The notes: generated by a model from the letters alone, not told the origin. 64,000 bases of DNA from REEB95 sp963810055 (GCA_963810055.1 CAWEME010000025.1:5346-69345), one strand, 5' to 3'. Shown: positions 18,148 to 27,001, numbered from the stretch's first letter. Translations and numbers: made by a program.

Positions 18148-19351
18148 TGACGCCTTCGGTGTTCAAGTCCTTGAGGGTGAGCAGCCGTTTCTCGTCATCG
18201 ACCACTTCGTCGTTGACGCGCGCGCCGCCGCCACGGATGAGCCGACGCGCCTCGCCCAGGCTCGGCGCCAGGCCCGCTTGGTGGAAATAGTCGATCGCCG
18301 GATGGCCCTTGGCGAGGTGGGCTTTGGGCGTTTCGATCACCGGCAAGCCGCCGCCGATGCCGCCCTCGGCGAAGACGCGCCGCGCGGTTTCGGCGGCGGC
18401 GTCCGCTTCCTTGCGCCCGTGACAGAGCGCCGTCGCCTCGGTGGCGAGCACAATCTTGGCGTGGTTGATCTCGCTGTCCTTAAGCTTTTCCAGCCGCGTG
18501 ATCTCGTCGATCGGCAGATCCGTGAACAGCCTGAGAAAGCGCCCGACGTCGGCGTCCTCGGTATTGCGCCAGTATTGCCAGTAGTCGTAAGGGCTGAGCT
18601 TCTCGGCGTTGAGCCAGACCGCGCCTTGGGCGGTCTTGCCCATTTTCGCCCCGGACGAGGTCGTGATCAAAGGCGAGGTGACGCCGAACAGCTCGCGGTT
18701 GTCGATGCGCCGCCCCATTTCGATGCCCATGACGATGTTGCCCCATTGGTCGGAGCCGCCCATCTGCACCGCGCATTTGTAGCGCCGCGCCAGCTCGACG
18801 AAATCATAGGCCTGCAGCACCATGTAGTTGAATTCGAGGAAGGAAAGCGGCTGGTCGCGCGTCAGTCGCAGCTTGACGCTGTCCATGCTCAGCATGCGGT
18901 TGACCGAGAGCAGGCTGCCATATTCGCGCAGGAACGGAATGTATTCGAGCCGGTCGAGCCATTCGGCGTTGTCCACCATGACGGCGTCCGACCGCCCATC
19001 GCCGAATTTGAGGAATTTTTCGAAGACGCGGCGGATGCCGGCCATGTTGGCGGAAATCTGCGCGTCGCTCAAAAGCTGGCGGCTTTCGTCCTTGCCCGAG
19101 GGATCGCCCACCTTGGTGGTGCCGCCGCCCATGAGGACGATGGGCTTGTTGCCGGTTTTCTGCCAAAGCCGCAGCAACATGATCTGCAAAAGACTGCCGA
19201 CATGGAGGCTGTCGGCGGTACAATCGAATCCGATGTAAGCGGTCACCGGCCCGGCGGCGAGGCGCTGATCGAGCCCCGTGCGGTCGGTAATTTGATGCAG
19301 AAAGCCGCGCTCTTCGGCGGCGGCTAGAAAAGAGGACAGGGTTTTGGCCAT
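18098..19351 (-). CDS. tyrS: Tyrosyl-tRNA synthetase
   Basis: Class I aminoacyl-tRNA synthetase, 417 residues. The HIGH-type motif is HVGS at 50-53 (preceded by YIGFDCTADSL), and the KMSKS loop reads KMGKT near residue 236 in SSGAKMGKTAQG. A C-terminal S4-like RNA-binding domain (LIRGGGARVNDEVV) completes it. The start at 19351 (MAKTLSSFLAAAEERG) fits the family; an in-frame ATG at 19375 would add eight residues. Its 3' end overlaps the AsmA-like gene by 50 bp in antisense. It is divergent from anmK, 45 bp away. Confidence 0.95.
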   Translation of the reverse strand: MAKTLSSFLAAAEERGFLHQITDRTGLDQRLAAGPVTAYIGFDCTADSLHVGSLLQIMLLRLWQKTGNKPIVLMGGGTTKVGDPSGKDESRQLLSDAQISANMAGIRRVFEKFLKFGDGRSDAVMVDNAEWLDRLEYIPFLREYGSLLSVNRMLSMDSVKLRLTRDQPLSFLEFNYMVLQAYDFVELARRYKCAVQMGGSDQWGNIVMGIEMGRRIDNRELFGVTSPLITTSSGAKMGKTAQGAVWLNAEKLSPYDYWQYWRNTEDADVGRFLRLFTDLPIDEITRLEKLKDSEINHAKIVLATEATALCHGRKEADAAAETARRVFAEGGIGGGLPVIETPKAHLAKGHPAIDYFHQAGLAPSLGEARRLIRGGGARVNDEVVDDEKRLLTLKDLNTEGVIKLSAGKKRHALVKPV

Positions 19352-19396
19352 CGGCGGTTGGACGTGCTTTAGCACACTGGCGGGCGCGCGTCAGCC

Positions 19397-20489
19397 ATGA
19401 GCACGCGGCTGATTCGCGCCATCGGGCTGATGAGTGGCACCTCGCTCGACGGCATCGACGCGGCCTTCATCGAAACCGACGGTGAGGCGCTGGTCGTGGC
19501 AGGCCCGGCGCTCACCCTTCCCTATGAGCCGAAGCTGCGTGCGCTGCTGCGCAACACGATCGGCGGCAAGGGGCCGGTCGCCGAGGCCGAAGAGGCGATG
19601 ACCCGCGCCCATGAGGCGGCAGTCCGCGCGCTGCTGTCGAAATACGCTCTGCCGCAGCCGGATATCATCGGTTTTCACGGCCATACCATTCTGCACCAGC
19701 CCCATCAGGGCCGGACCTGGCAGTTGGGCGACGGGGCCTTGCTCGCCGCCCTCACCGGCATCGATGTCGTCAATGATTTCCGCAGCAAGGACGTGGCGGC
19801 GGGCGGCGAGGGCGCGCCTTTTGTCCCGCTTTACCATCGCGCGCTGGCCGCGAAGCTCGAAAAACCATTGGCGGTGGTCAATATCGGCGGCGTCGCGAAT
19901 GTCACCTGGATCGGGGAGCAGGAGAACGATCTCCTCGCCTTCGACACCGGACCCGGCAATGCGCTGATCGACGACTGGGCGCTGGCGCATACCGGCAAAC
20001 CGGTGGACGAGGACGGCGTGCTGGCGCGGGCCGGCCAGGTCGAGTGAAAAACACCTGGCGCGTTTTCTGGCACAACCCTATTTCGCGCGCCTTCCGCCCA
20101 AATCGCTCGACCGCGATGAGTTCGCGGCTTTCATGCCCCAGGGTCTTTCACCGCAAGACGGCGCCGCGACCCTCGCCGCCATGACCGCGGCGGCAATAGC
20201 CGAGGCGCAGCGGCATTTCCCCTCGCCAGCGCGGCGCTGGCTGATCGCCGGCGGCGGGCGGCATAATCCGGTATTGATGGGGCTGTTGCGCGAACGGTTA
20301 GGCGGTCTGGTCGCGCCGGTCGAATTCTGCGGCTGGGACGGCGACGCGCTCGAGGCCCAGGCCTTCGCCTATCTCGCGGTGCGTTCGCTGAAGGGTCTGG
20401 CCTTGAGCCTGCCCGGCACCACCGGCGTTAAAACGCCGACCACGGGCGGCAAGCTCCATCGCGCGAGCGCGGCCAAGGCCAAGGCCTAA
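19397..20489 (+). pseudogene. anmK: 1,6-anhydro-N-acetylmuramic acid kinase, broken by a one-base frameshift
   Basis: AnmK phosphorylates anhydroMurNAc in cell-wall recycling. The first part (19397-20047) has GLMSGTSLDGIDA, NIGGVANVT and FDTGPGNALIDDW, then ends early at TGA 20045-20047. The rest (from about 20048) continues in another frame as KHLARFLAQPYFARLPPKSLDRDEF through to RHNPVLMGLLRERL and EAQAFAYLAVRSL, stopping at 20489. Removing the T at 20045 restores VEEKHLARF and a full-length protein of about 363 residues, so one extra base explains everything. There is a run of five A's here. A sequencing or assembly error is at least as likely as a true mutation. Confidence 0.85.
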
Positions 20490-20519
20490 TTCGACGCGCC
20501 CGGTTCAACGCGAACCGGG

Positions 20520-20764
20520 TTTCAGTGCTATAGAGGATAGAGGTTATGGTTGCGAGCAATAGCGAGAGGTAGAGATAGGTTAGAGTGGCTTAGTGGAGCA
20601 TGGCGGTGTTGTTGAAGAGGATGTAGATGTAGCGGAAGGTATAGGTGGTTTATTTCATCATGAGTGTTGAGTAGAGCTATATTGGTGAAGTAGATTAAGT
20701 ATAGAAGATGGTTTTGTAGAGTAGAGGTGGTGATATAGAGAGAGAAGATTTAGGTATAGGTACG
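20520..20764. other. C-depleted, non-coding tract downstream of the decayed operon
   Basis: By hand count 20521-20760 has about 87 G but only about 12 C on the + strand, with none in 20701-20760; G+C is about 41 per cent in an otherwise G+C-rich window. Read leftward, as the neighbouring decayed operon is, the RNA would be C-rich, rich in YC steps and almost free of G. That is the composition of a Rho-utilisation (C>G) region, so Rho-dependent termination is one explanation. Decay or low-quality consensus is another. No gene is visible. Confidence 0.45.
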
Positions 20765-20887
20765 AGGATGTCAGGGCATTGACGGCGACATCGGCGCGGC
20801 TCTCGGCCAGGGACAGAGAGATGGCGCGGCAGATATTGCGAGAGGACGCCGGTGACCAGCGCGACGCTTGCTCTGCAATTCGTTCAT
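20765..20887 (-). pseudogene. SDR-family oxidoreductase, N-terminal remnant
   Basis: From ATG 20885-20887 the sequence reads MNELQSK and then, after frame changes, VALVTG and RAISLSLAESRADVAVNAL. This is the Rossmann start of a short-chain dehydrogenase, with the glycine-rich loop itself scrambled. A Shine-Dalgarno AAGGAA lies just upstream, and its ATG overlaps the MmgE/PrpD stop by 4 bp (ATGA), so it was the third gene of a leftward operon. After about 40 residues the similarity ends in the C-depleted tract. Non-functional as it stands. Confidence 0.55.
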
Positions 20888-22272
20888 GAGCGCAATTCCT
20901 TGCAAATAGACGGGTCCGTTGAACAATAGCGCGATAGCTTGGCGCGAAGCAATGGCTTTGGCGCGGGGATAGCAGCAGAATTCGGCGTTGGCGAAGAACT
21001 TGGCCTCGATATCTTTGGCGCGACAAGGGCTCTTGCGCGCCGCCGCGGAGATGAGGTTGCCGCTCCTCGATCTCGCGCCCGTCTTTGAGCCGCGCTTGCA
21101 AATGGCCGGTGTAGTTGTCGGGATAGGGATTGTCCGGGTAGATGATGTATTTGAATCTTGGCCGCGAACGTAGAGAAGGCGCGGGTCGCGCACGGTCTCG
21201 GCGGTGAAGGCGGCGAGGACGGCGTCGCCGAAGAAAGAAGCCGGCGGCCATGCAGAAGGGCGTGCTGAACTTGGCGGCATAGGCGTTGGGCGGCGACTGC
21301 TTCGCCGGCCAGCGGTTCACACAGCCGGTGCACGATGCCTTCGGCGGTATAGCAGGTGATCGCGGCGATGTCGTCCGCTTTCGACGCAGCGTTTCGCCAG
21401 GCGGATGAGCGCAGTAGATATAGGGGTGGATCATAGTGCCGCAGGCATAGGGCTTGAAGGCGATGGTCCGGGATCACCCAATTCTCGCGGAAACCGTCGA
21501 GCAGCTTGACATAGTCGCTCTGGGTGGTGTGAGCGAAGCCGTGGAACAGGCAGTGCGTGCCTTCGAACACGGTGCGCGGGCAGAAGAAGACGCCGCGCGC
21601 GAACAGCGCGGCGAGATGAGCTTGGCCTGCGCGGACGAGCGGGGGTGGAGCGCTTGGTATAGGCGCCTTCGGCCAGATATTAGATGATGACGACAGCTAT
21701 GCTGACGGCAATACGGAGCGCGTAGACGAATATGCTTGCGGTAGAGGCACAGCGTGGCGCGGACGAGCGGCGGCGGCGGCGAGCGTCGCAGAACACGGCT
21801 GGTAGGGTGGAAGATAGCTTTGTGGACGAGCTTGGGCGCGACTAGTGCTGAGAGGGCAGATGGTCTCGACGCGCACGGCCAAGGCGGAGGAGCGCGGCTC
21901 GTCGTCGCGGCTGGTAACGCTCGGAAGCGGCCAGCACGGCCGGCACGATCACCACCGGGGCATGGACGGGGCAGCTCTCGAAGGTGTCGTAGAAATCCTC
22001 GCCATGCGCGGCGGTGCCGTTGACCAGCGCCGCGCCGGCGGCGTCGCCCAGCCGGCCGTGACCGATCAGCGTGCAGGGGCCGGTCTCGTCGCAGGCGGAG
22101 AGCGCCGCCCGGACGTAATCGGTCTTGCGCGCGGCCAGGCACAGGCCGGCGATGTCGAGCACCAGGTCTTCCAGCCGCGCCGTGAGATCCTGCGGCAACG
22201 GTTCGGCTGCAACGCCGCGATCCGGCTGGCGAGGGTTTCGGCAACGGATGCGGGCGTCGCGGTCTTGGCTAT
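20884..22272 (-). pseudogene. MmgE/PrpD-family protein, riddled with frameshifts
   Basis: Pieces of a 2-methylcitrate dehydratase-like (MmgE/PrpD) protein appear in succession in all three leftward frames. First DLVLDIAGLCLAARKTDYV and NGTAAHGEDFYDTFESCP (about 22170-21960), then APKLVHKAIFHPTS, then FEGTHCLFHGFAHTTQSDY and MIHPYIYCA (about 21570-21400), then PPNAYAAKFSTPFC, DNPYPDNYTGHLQARLKDG and EERQPHLRGGAQEPLSR. Many single-base indels are needed to join them. The expected start reads ATA at 22270-22272, directly after the upstream stop. The final frame stops at 20884-20886, overlapping the SDR ATG. Confidence 0.75.
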
Positions 22273-22988
22273 TCAGATGCCGAAATACTGGGAGTATTTC
22301 TGCTTGATCTCGTCCGCATGCGCCGCCGTGGCTTGCGGATCGTCGCGCATCAGCTTGATGCTCTTGAGCGACAGGTGGCTGGGTGGCTCTTTCACAGTCG
22401 GATCGAAGGAGCGCAGCGCGCGGGTATCGACGATCATCTGCTGGGTTTGGTGACTGAAGAGATAGCTCTCATAGAGCCGGGCCGCGTTGGGATGGGGCGC
22501 GTCCTTCATCACGCGGACGGAGCCGGCGACGAAGGGCGTGCCTTCGGTCGGATAAATCGGCTCGACGGCGCGCCGCGGCTCTTTTCCCGCAACAGCAGGT
22601 ATTCGATGCGTCGACGCTGACGGAACGTTCGCGGGTCTCGAGCTTGCGCACGGGGTCGTTGGCGGATTGCACCTGCATGACGTGCTGCTGAGCGAGCTTC
22701 TCGAAATAAGGCCAGCCTAGATCGCGCATCATCTCGTAAGTCGCGGTCAGATGTGCCGCTATAGCGGGGATGTGCCTTCACCAGTTTGCCGTCCCATTTG
22801 GGGTCGAGCAGATCGGCAGCTCTTGGGCGCGTCGTTTGGTTGGACCAGCTTGGTGTTGTAGCGTATGACGTTCAAGGTCGCCCGCCAGCTGGCGTAAAGC
22901 GCGTCGGGATCGCGAGGTGGCTGGCACATAAGCTATGCCGTCGGGCACGTAAGGCGCGAGCAGTCCGCTCTGCTTCCAGGAGATGAAG
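22273..22988 (-). pseudogene. Extracellular solute-binding protein, 5'-truncated and frameshifted
   Basis: Leftward fragments match the iron/polyamine-type (family 1) ABC substrate-binding proteins. WKQSGLLAPYVPDGIAY (about 22985-22935) is followed after frame changes by ALYASWRATLNVIRYNTKLVQ, DLGWPYFEKLAQQHVMQVQSA, and the intact C-terminus KDAPHPNAARLYESYLF to KYSQYFGI, stopping at 22273. The signal peptide and the first part of the protein are missing: the similarity begins within about 10 bp of the rpoH stop, pointing to a deletion that joined this operon to rpoH. It was the first gene of the three-gene remnant. Confidence 0.75.
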
Positions 22989-22995
22989 AGAGGTA

Positions 22996-23889
22996 TCAGA
23001 GTTCATGCAAGGCGGGGTGGCTCTGCACCGCCTTCGACTTGATCGCCTTTTGCAGTTTCTCGAAGGCGCGCACCTCAATTTGACGCACGCGCTCGCGTGA
23101 GATGCCGTATTTTACCGATAAATCCTCGAGCGTTGCCGGCTCGTCCTGGAGGCGGCGTTCGACCAGAATGTCGCGCTCGCGGCCGGTCAACAGCTTCATC
23201 GCTCCACGCAGCAGATCGCGGCGCAGGCCAAGTTCCTGGCGCTCGCCGAGGCGGTCTTCCTGGTCGGGGCTTTCATCCACCAGCCAGTCCTGCCATTCGC
23301 CCTCGCTTTCGGCCCTCAAGGGCGCGTTGAGCGAATTATCCGGCGCGGCGAGGCGGCGGTTCATGTTGACCACGTCCTCTTCGGGGACGCCGAGTTCGGT
23401 GGCGATCTTGTGGACATTCTCGGGCGACAGGTCGCCTTCCTCAATCGCCTGAAGCTGACCCTTGATCTTGCGCAGGTTGAAGAACAGCTTCTTTTGCGCC
23501 GCGGTGGTGCCCATCTTCACCAGCGACCAGGAATGCAGGACGTATTCCTGGATGGCGGCCCGGATCCACCACATGGCGTAAGTCGCCAGACGGAAGCCGC
23601 GTTCGGGGTCGAAGCGCTTCACCGCCTGCATCATGCCGACATTGCCTTCGGAGATGAGTTCGGCGAGCGGCAGGCCGTAGCCGCGATAGCCCATGGCGAT
23701 CTTGGCCACCAGGCGCAGATGGCTGGTCACCAGCTTATGCGCGGCGTCGCGGTCGCCATGCTCGCGCCAGCGCTTGGCCAGCATGTACTCCTCCTCCGGC
23801 TGCAACATCGGGAATTTGCGGATCTGTTGGAGATAGCGCGCAAGGTTGCCTTCGGACGAGATCGTGGGGAGGGCGCGGACAGTCGCCAT
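22996..23889 (-). CDS. rpoH: RNA polymerase sigma-32 (heat-shock) factor
   Basis: 297 residues with regions 2 and 4 of a sigma-70-family factor and the RpoH box QKKLFFNLRK at 132-141, which separates sigma-32 from other group 2/3 factors. Region 2 reads LAELISEGNVGMMQAVKRFDPERGFRLATYAMWWIRAAI; region 4 ends GISRERVRQIEVRAFEKL. It directs transcription of chaperone and protease genes on heat shock. A good ribosome-binding site (AAAGGAG) precedes ATG 23889, and a likely promoter lies 40-65 bp upstream. Its 3' end abuts the truncated binding-protein remnant. Confidence 0.96.
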   Translation of the reverse strand: MATVRALPTISSEGNLARYLQQIRKFPMLQPEEEYMLAKRWREHGDRDAAHKLVTSHLRLVAKIAMGYRGYGLPLAELISEGNVGMMQAVKRFDPERGFRLATYAMWWIRAAIQEYVLHSWSLVKMGTTAAQKKLFFNLRKIKGQLQAIEEGDLSPENVHKIATELGVPEEDVVNMNRRLAAPDNSLNAPLRAESEGEWQDWLVDESPDQEDRLGERQELGLRRDLLRGAMKLLTGRERDILVERRLQDEPATLEDLSVKYGISRERVRQIEVRAFEKLQKAIKSKAVQSHPALHEL

Positions 23890-23926
23890 GAATGGCGGGC
23901 TCCTTTCATTCTTTCTGTAAAAACAT

Positions 23927-23955
23927 ATCTTAGTACCTTAGTAGGATATTGTCTA
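23927..23955 (-). promoter_or_regulatory. Candidate sigma-70 type promoter of rpoH
   Basis: Read leftward: TAGACA (23955-23950), a 17-base spacer, TAAGAT (23932-23927). Transcription would start near 23920, about 30 bp before the rpoH ATG. The stretch 23920-23990 is distinctly AT-rich for this window. The call rests on the hexamers and spacing only. Confidence 0.4.
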
Positions 23956-23957
23956 GA

Positions 23958-24926
23958 CTAGATAGCATCTAAGCTAGTCACCAACTTGCTGATATCCCTA
24001 GGTAAGCGGCTACGGAATTCGAGGTATTCGCCGCTTGCAGGGTGCCGGAACCCCAGGAGATAGGCATGGAGCGCCTGGCGTCCAAGCGATGCCGCCGCCT
24101 TGCGTGCCTTCTCCGGCAATGCGGCTAGGCGGCTTTGGCTCTGTTTTCCATAGCTGGCATCGCCGATCAGCGGGTGGCCTTTGGCCGTCATATGGACGCG
24201 GATCTGATGGGTGCGGCCGGTGGCGAGCCGGCATTCGACCAGCGCCGCCTTGGTGCCGAAGGCTTTCAGCACCTTATAGCGGGTCATGGCGGGCTTGCCG
24301 CGGGACGATACCACCGCCATTTTCTTGCGATCGCGCGGATTGCGGCCGATGCGGCCGGAAATCTCGCCGCTTTTGGGCTGGGGCACGCCCCAGACCACCG
24401 CCTGATAGGCTCGGGTGACGGCATGGGCGGCGAAATCGCGCGCCAGCGCATGATGTGCCGCCTCGGTCTTGGCCACCACCATCAGGCCGCTGGTGTCCTT
24501 GTCGAGGCGGTGAACGATGCCCGGCCGCTTGACGCCGCCGATGCCGGCCAGGCTCGCTCCGCAATGGGCGAGCAGCGCGTTGACCAGGGTCCGGTCCGGG
24601 TTGCCGGGGGCGGGATGGACCACCAGCCCGGCCGGCTTGTCGAGCACGAGGAGATGCTCGTCTTCGTAGCGTATGTCGAGCGCCATCGCCTGGGGCTCGG
24701 GCGTGGCATTCTCGGGCGGGGGCACGGCGAGGGTGAAGATCTGGCCCGGCTTGACCCGCATGGCGGGGTCGGTCACCGCTGTGCCCCCCAGGCTAACTTG
24801 GCCTGATTCCACGAGATTCTTCAGGCGCGAACGCGAGAACCCAGCCAGCGCGGTCGCCAGGAAACGGTCCAGCCGCTCGCCCGCAACCTCGCTTCCGACC
24901 TGCGCTTGTAGCGTCTCAGCACTCAT
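23958..24926 (-). CDS. rluD: 23S rRNA pseudouridine synthase, RluD family
   Basis: 322 residues. An N-terminal S4 RNA-binding domain (GERLDRFLATAL, RSRLKNLVESGQVSLGG) is followed by the pseudouridine synthase domain with the catalytic Asp in HRLDKDTSG and the conserved RTHQIRVHM. RluD modifies helix 69 of 23S rRNA (positions 1911/1915/1917 in Escherichia coli numbering) during 50S assembly. The open frame extends to 25226, but the extra 100 residues are antisense to the divergent small gene and unlike the family, so ATG 24924-24926 is the start. That codon shares the bases CATG with the possible start of the divergent gene. Confidence 0.93.
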   Translation of the reverse strand: MSAETLQAQVGSEVAGERLDRFLATALAGFSRSRLKNLVESGQVSLGGTAVTDPAMRVKPGQIFTLAVPPPENATPEPQAMALDIRYEDEHLLVLDKPAGLVVHPAPGNPDRTLVNALLAHCGASLAGIGGVKRPGIVHRLDKDTSGLMVVAKTEAAHHALARDFAAHAVTRAYQAVVWGVPQPKSGEISGRIGRNPRDRKKMAVVSSRGKPAMTRYKVLKAFGTKAALVECRLATGRTHQIRVHMTAKGHPLIGDASYGKQSQSRLAALPEKARKAAASLGRQALHAYLLGFRHPASGEYLEFRSRLPRDISKLVTSLDAI

Positions 24927-24948
24927 GGCGGCTAAAGTGAACCGGAAC

Positions 24949-25251
24949 ATGCGGGCCCTCAAGCTTCTGGTGATCGGATTGGGCGTGCTGCTGGCGGCCG
25001 GGGTGGCGGCGCTGGCAGTGGCGGTGGTGCTGCGCCTTAACCATAACCATGCCGCGTCTATGCCCGCGAGCGGCGGCGGATCGGCCGTCCTGACGCTGCC
25101 GCCGGGGGCCAAAATCGTCTCGACCGAGGCCTCGGGAGGCAGACTCGTCGCCCGGATCGACCTGCCGGATGGCGGCGTCGAGCTCATCATCTTCGATCTG
25201 GCCAATGGCGCGCGCATCGCCACCATCGATCTGGCGCCGCAGCAGCGCTGA
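24949..25251 (+). CDS. Small single-span membrane protein (DUF6476-like)
   Basis: About 100 residues: a strong membrane segment right after the start (LKLLVIGLGVLLAAGVAALAV), then a short external domain with the repeated theme LPPGAKIVSTEASGGRLVARIDLPDGG and VELIIFDLANGARIATIDL. Small proteins of this kind sit divergent from rluD in several alphaproteobacteria; I link it to DUF6476 from that context with moderate certainty. Alternative starts are GTG 24937 and ATG 24925, the last overlapping the rluD start codon. Function unknown. Confidence 0.7.
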   Translation: MRALKLLVIGLGVLLAAGVAALAVAVVLRLNHNHAASMPASGGGSAVLTLPPGAKIVSTEASGGRLVARIDLPDGGVELIIFDLANGARIATIDLAPQQR

Positions 25252-25861
25252 GGCAGGGGACTCGCCGGGAATTTTCTCTGCCGCTTCTGTCACAAAGCCG
25301 CTTTATGTTCCGAAATCCGCTCCGCAGGGGCCGAAATCTGCTCCGCGAGGAGCGAAATTCCTCCTTCATGGGGGCCGCGCGGGGAAAAAATCGCCTTGCG
25401 AGCGTAAAGGGAGGATAAAAATCGCCGCTCGAGAGGAAAATCGGCAACGCAGCCAAGAAAATTTACTTTTCCGTGAATTTTTTCTTGCATCGTGCGGTGA
25501 TGAGCGTATCTATCAAATCAGACGCACTCGCACGTGCCTATGGCCCATCGTGGTTATGCAACGACGTAACGCGTCCTTTTTGGCAGAGCCGGTCGAGTTG
25601 GACCGGTCCCGAGAGGGAGGTCGATATGGTTGCTTTCCAGCGCAGGGCTCCGGAGCCCTCATTTGAAGCCGGCATTGGCGCCCCCAGCGGCGCCGTGAGC
25701 CGTTTGAGCGTCCAGAATTGATCCCCACACCCGGTTTTCGGGCGGACCCTTCCTTCGAGGATGCCGGTTCCGCCTTCACACGTCCTCTCGCCCAACTCCG
25801 TCGCGGCCTGCGGGGGCAATTTGGCGCGGTCAAGCGCGCGCTTTGAGATAGGAATTCGACC
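25252..25861 (+). promoter_or_regulatory. Long leader of the ornithine decarboxylase gene (candidate speF-type RNA element)
   Basis: 610 bp without a conventional gene. 25310-25347 has two copies of CCGAAATCYGCTCCGC. From about 25540 the sequence holds several self-complementary segments, including GGCGCC-CCCAGC-GGCGCC (about 25677-25694) and CCCGGTTTTCGGG (about 25731-25743), and ends with a ribosome-binding site AGGA before ATG 25862. Alphaproteobacterial ornithine decarboxylase genes are known to carry a structured leader (the speF motif). Position and layout fit, but I cannot confirm the fold by eye. An upstream open frame (25500-25721) lies inside it. Confidence 0.5.
25500..25721 (+). 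CDS. Possible upstream ORF in the decarboxylase leader (73 residues)
   Basis: From ATG 25500 an open frame of 73 codons runs through the leader and ends 140 bp before the decarboxylase ATG. It begins MSVSIKSDALARAYGPSW and is rich in Ser, Arg and Pro; it matches no family I know. A second, very short frame overlaps it (ATG at about 25542, nine codons, ending in TAA). In enterobacteria the speF gene is controlled by a translated leader peptide, so a leader frame here is plausible. It may equally be an accident of a structured RNA. Confidence 0.3.
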   Translation: MSVSIKSDALARAYGPSWLCNDVTRPFWQSRSSWTGPEREVDMVAFQRRAPEPSFEAGIGAPSGAVSRLSVQN

Positions 25862-27001
25862 ATGAACGTCGTCAACAAGAAGATCGCCAAGTTCCTCGCC
25901 GAGCAGAAGCCCGAAACGCCTTGCCTGATCGTCGATCTCGACATCGTGACCCAGGCCTACAAGCTCCTCCGGCGCTATCTGCCCTTGGCCCGCGTGTTCT
26001 ACGCGGTCAAGGCCAACCCGGCGCCCGAAATCGTCGGCGCGCTCAAGGATCTGGGCTCGAGCTTCGACGTCGCCAGCCGCAACGAGATCGATCTCTGTCT
26101 CGGCCGCGGCGTCGCCCCGGACAACGTCTCCTTCGGCAACACCATCAAGAAAGAGCGCGATATCGCCTATGCCTATGAAAAGGGCGTGCGCCTCTTCGCC
26201 TTCGACAGCCAAGCCGAGCTGGAAAAGCTTTCGCGAGCCGCGCCCGGCGCGCGCGTCTTCTGCCGCATCCTGGTCGAGTGCACCGGCGCCGATTGGCCGT
26301 TGTCGCGTAAATTCGGCTGCGCGCCGGAAATGGCGGTCGAGCTGCTGCGCCAGGCGCGCGACATCGGGCTGGATCCCTACGGCGTCTCCTTCCATGTGGG
26401 TTCGCAGCAGACCGATCTTTCGCAATGGGACAGCGCCATCGGCCGCGCCGCCAAGATGTTCTCGGCACTGGCCGAAACCGACATCAACCTGCGCATGGTC
26501 AATGTCGGCGGCGGCTTCCCGGCCAAGTATCGCGGCGACGTGCCGGCGGTGGTCAACTACGCCAATGCGGTGATGTCCGCCATGACCGCGCATTTCGGCA
26601 ACAACCTGCCGGAGATGATCATCGAGCCCGGCCGCTCCATCGTCGGCGATGCCGGCGTGATCCAGAGCGAGGTGGTGCTGATTTCCAGGAAATCGGCCAA
26701 CGATCCGAAACGCTGGGTCTATCTCGATGTCGGCAAGTTCGGCGGCCTGGCCGAGACCATGGACGAGGCGATCAAGTACCGCATCAAGACGCCGGCCGAT
26801 GGCGGTCCGCGCGGGCCGGTGGTGATCGCGGGTCCGACCTGCGACAGCGCCGACATTCTTTACGAGCGCACGGTTTACCGTCTGCCGCTCGACCTCAAGG
26901 TGGGCGACCGGGTCGAGATCCTGTCGACCGGCGCCTATACATCCAGTTACTCGACGGTGAACTTCAACGGCTTCGCGCCGCTCAAGACCTACTGCATCTG
27001 A
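25862..27001 (+). CDS. Ornithine/lysine decarboxylase, alanine-racemase-fold type
   Basis: 379-residue PLP enzyme of the Orn/DAP/Arg decarboxylase class 2 family, making putrescine (or cadaverine) for polyamine synthesis. The PLP lysine is Lys50 in FYAVKANP; His178 in SFHVGSQ stacks on the cofactor; the glycine loop is VNVGGGFP; EPGRSIVGDAG binds the phosphate; and the catalytic Cys327 lies in GPTCDSAD. The length is typical of the short bacterial eukaryote-like ODCs. A long, probably regulatory leader precedes it. Its last 20 bp overlap the convergent DUF1194 gene, and its terminator lies just downstream. Confidence 0.92.
   Translation: MNVVNKKIAKFLAEQKPETPCLIVDLDIVTQAYKLLRRYLPLARVFYAVKANPAPEIVGALKDLGSSFDVASRNEIDLCLGRGVAPDNVSFGNTIKKERDIAYAYEKGVRLFAFDSQAELEKLSRAAPGARVFCRILVECTGADWPLSRKFGCAPEMAVELLRQARDIGLDPYGVSFHVGSQQTDLSQWDSAIGRAAKMFSALAETDINLRMVNVGGGFPAKYRGDVPAVVNYANAVMSAMTAHFGNNLPEMIIEPGRSIVGDAGVIQSEVVLISRKSANDPKRWVYLDVGKFGGLAETMDEAIKYRIKTPADGGPRGPVVIAGPTCDSADILYERTVYRLPLDLKVGDRVEILSTGAYTSSYSTVNFNGFAPLKTYCI

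Noticed and set aside
20658..21434. A 258-codon minus-strand frame as a novel gene
   Set aside because: Parts match MmgE/PrpD in alternating frames, and its last 35 or so codons are the C-depleted tract; it is a piece of a pseudogene, not a gene.
24927..25226. A 100-residue N-terminal extension of RluD
   Set aside because: It is antisense to the divergent small membrane gene and unlike any RluD; the S4 domain begins right after the ATG at 24926.
25310..25347. CRISPR-like repeats (CCGAAATCYGCTCCGC)
   Set aside because: Only two short copies about 20 bp apart with no uniform spacer; not a CRISPR array.
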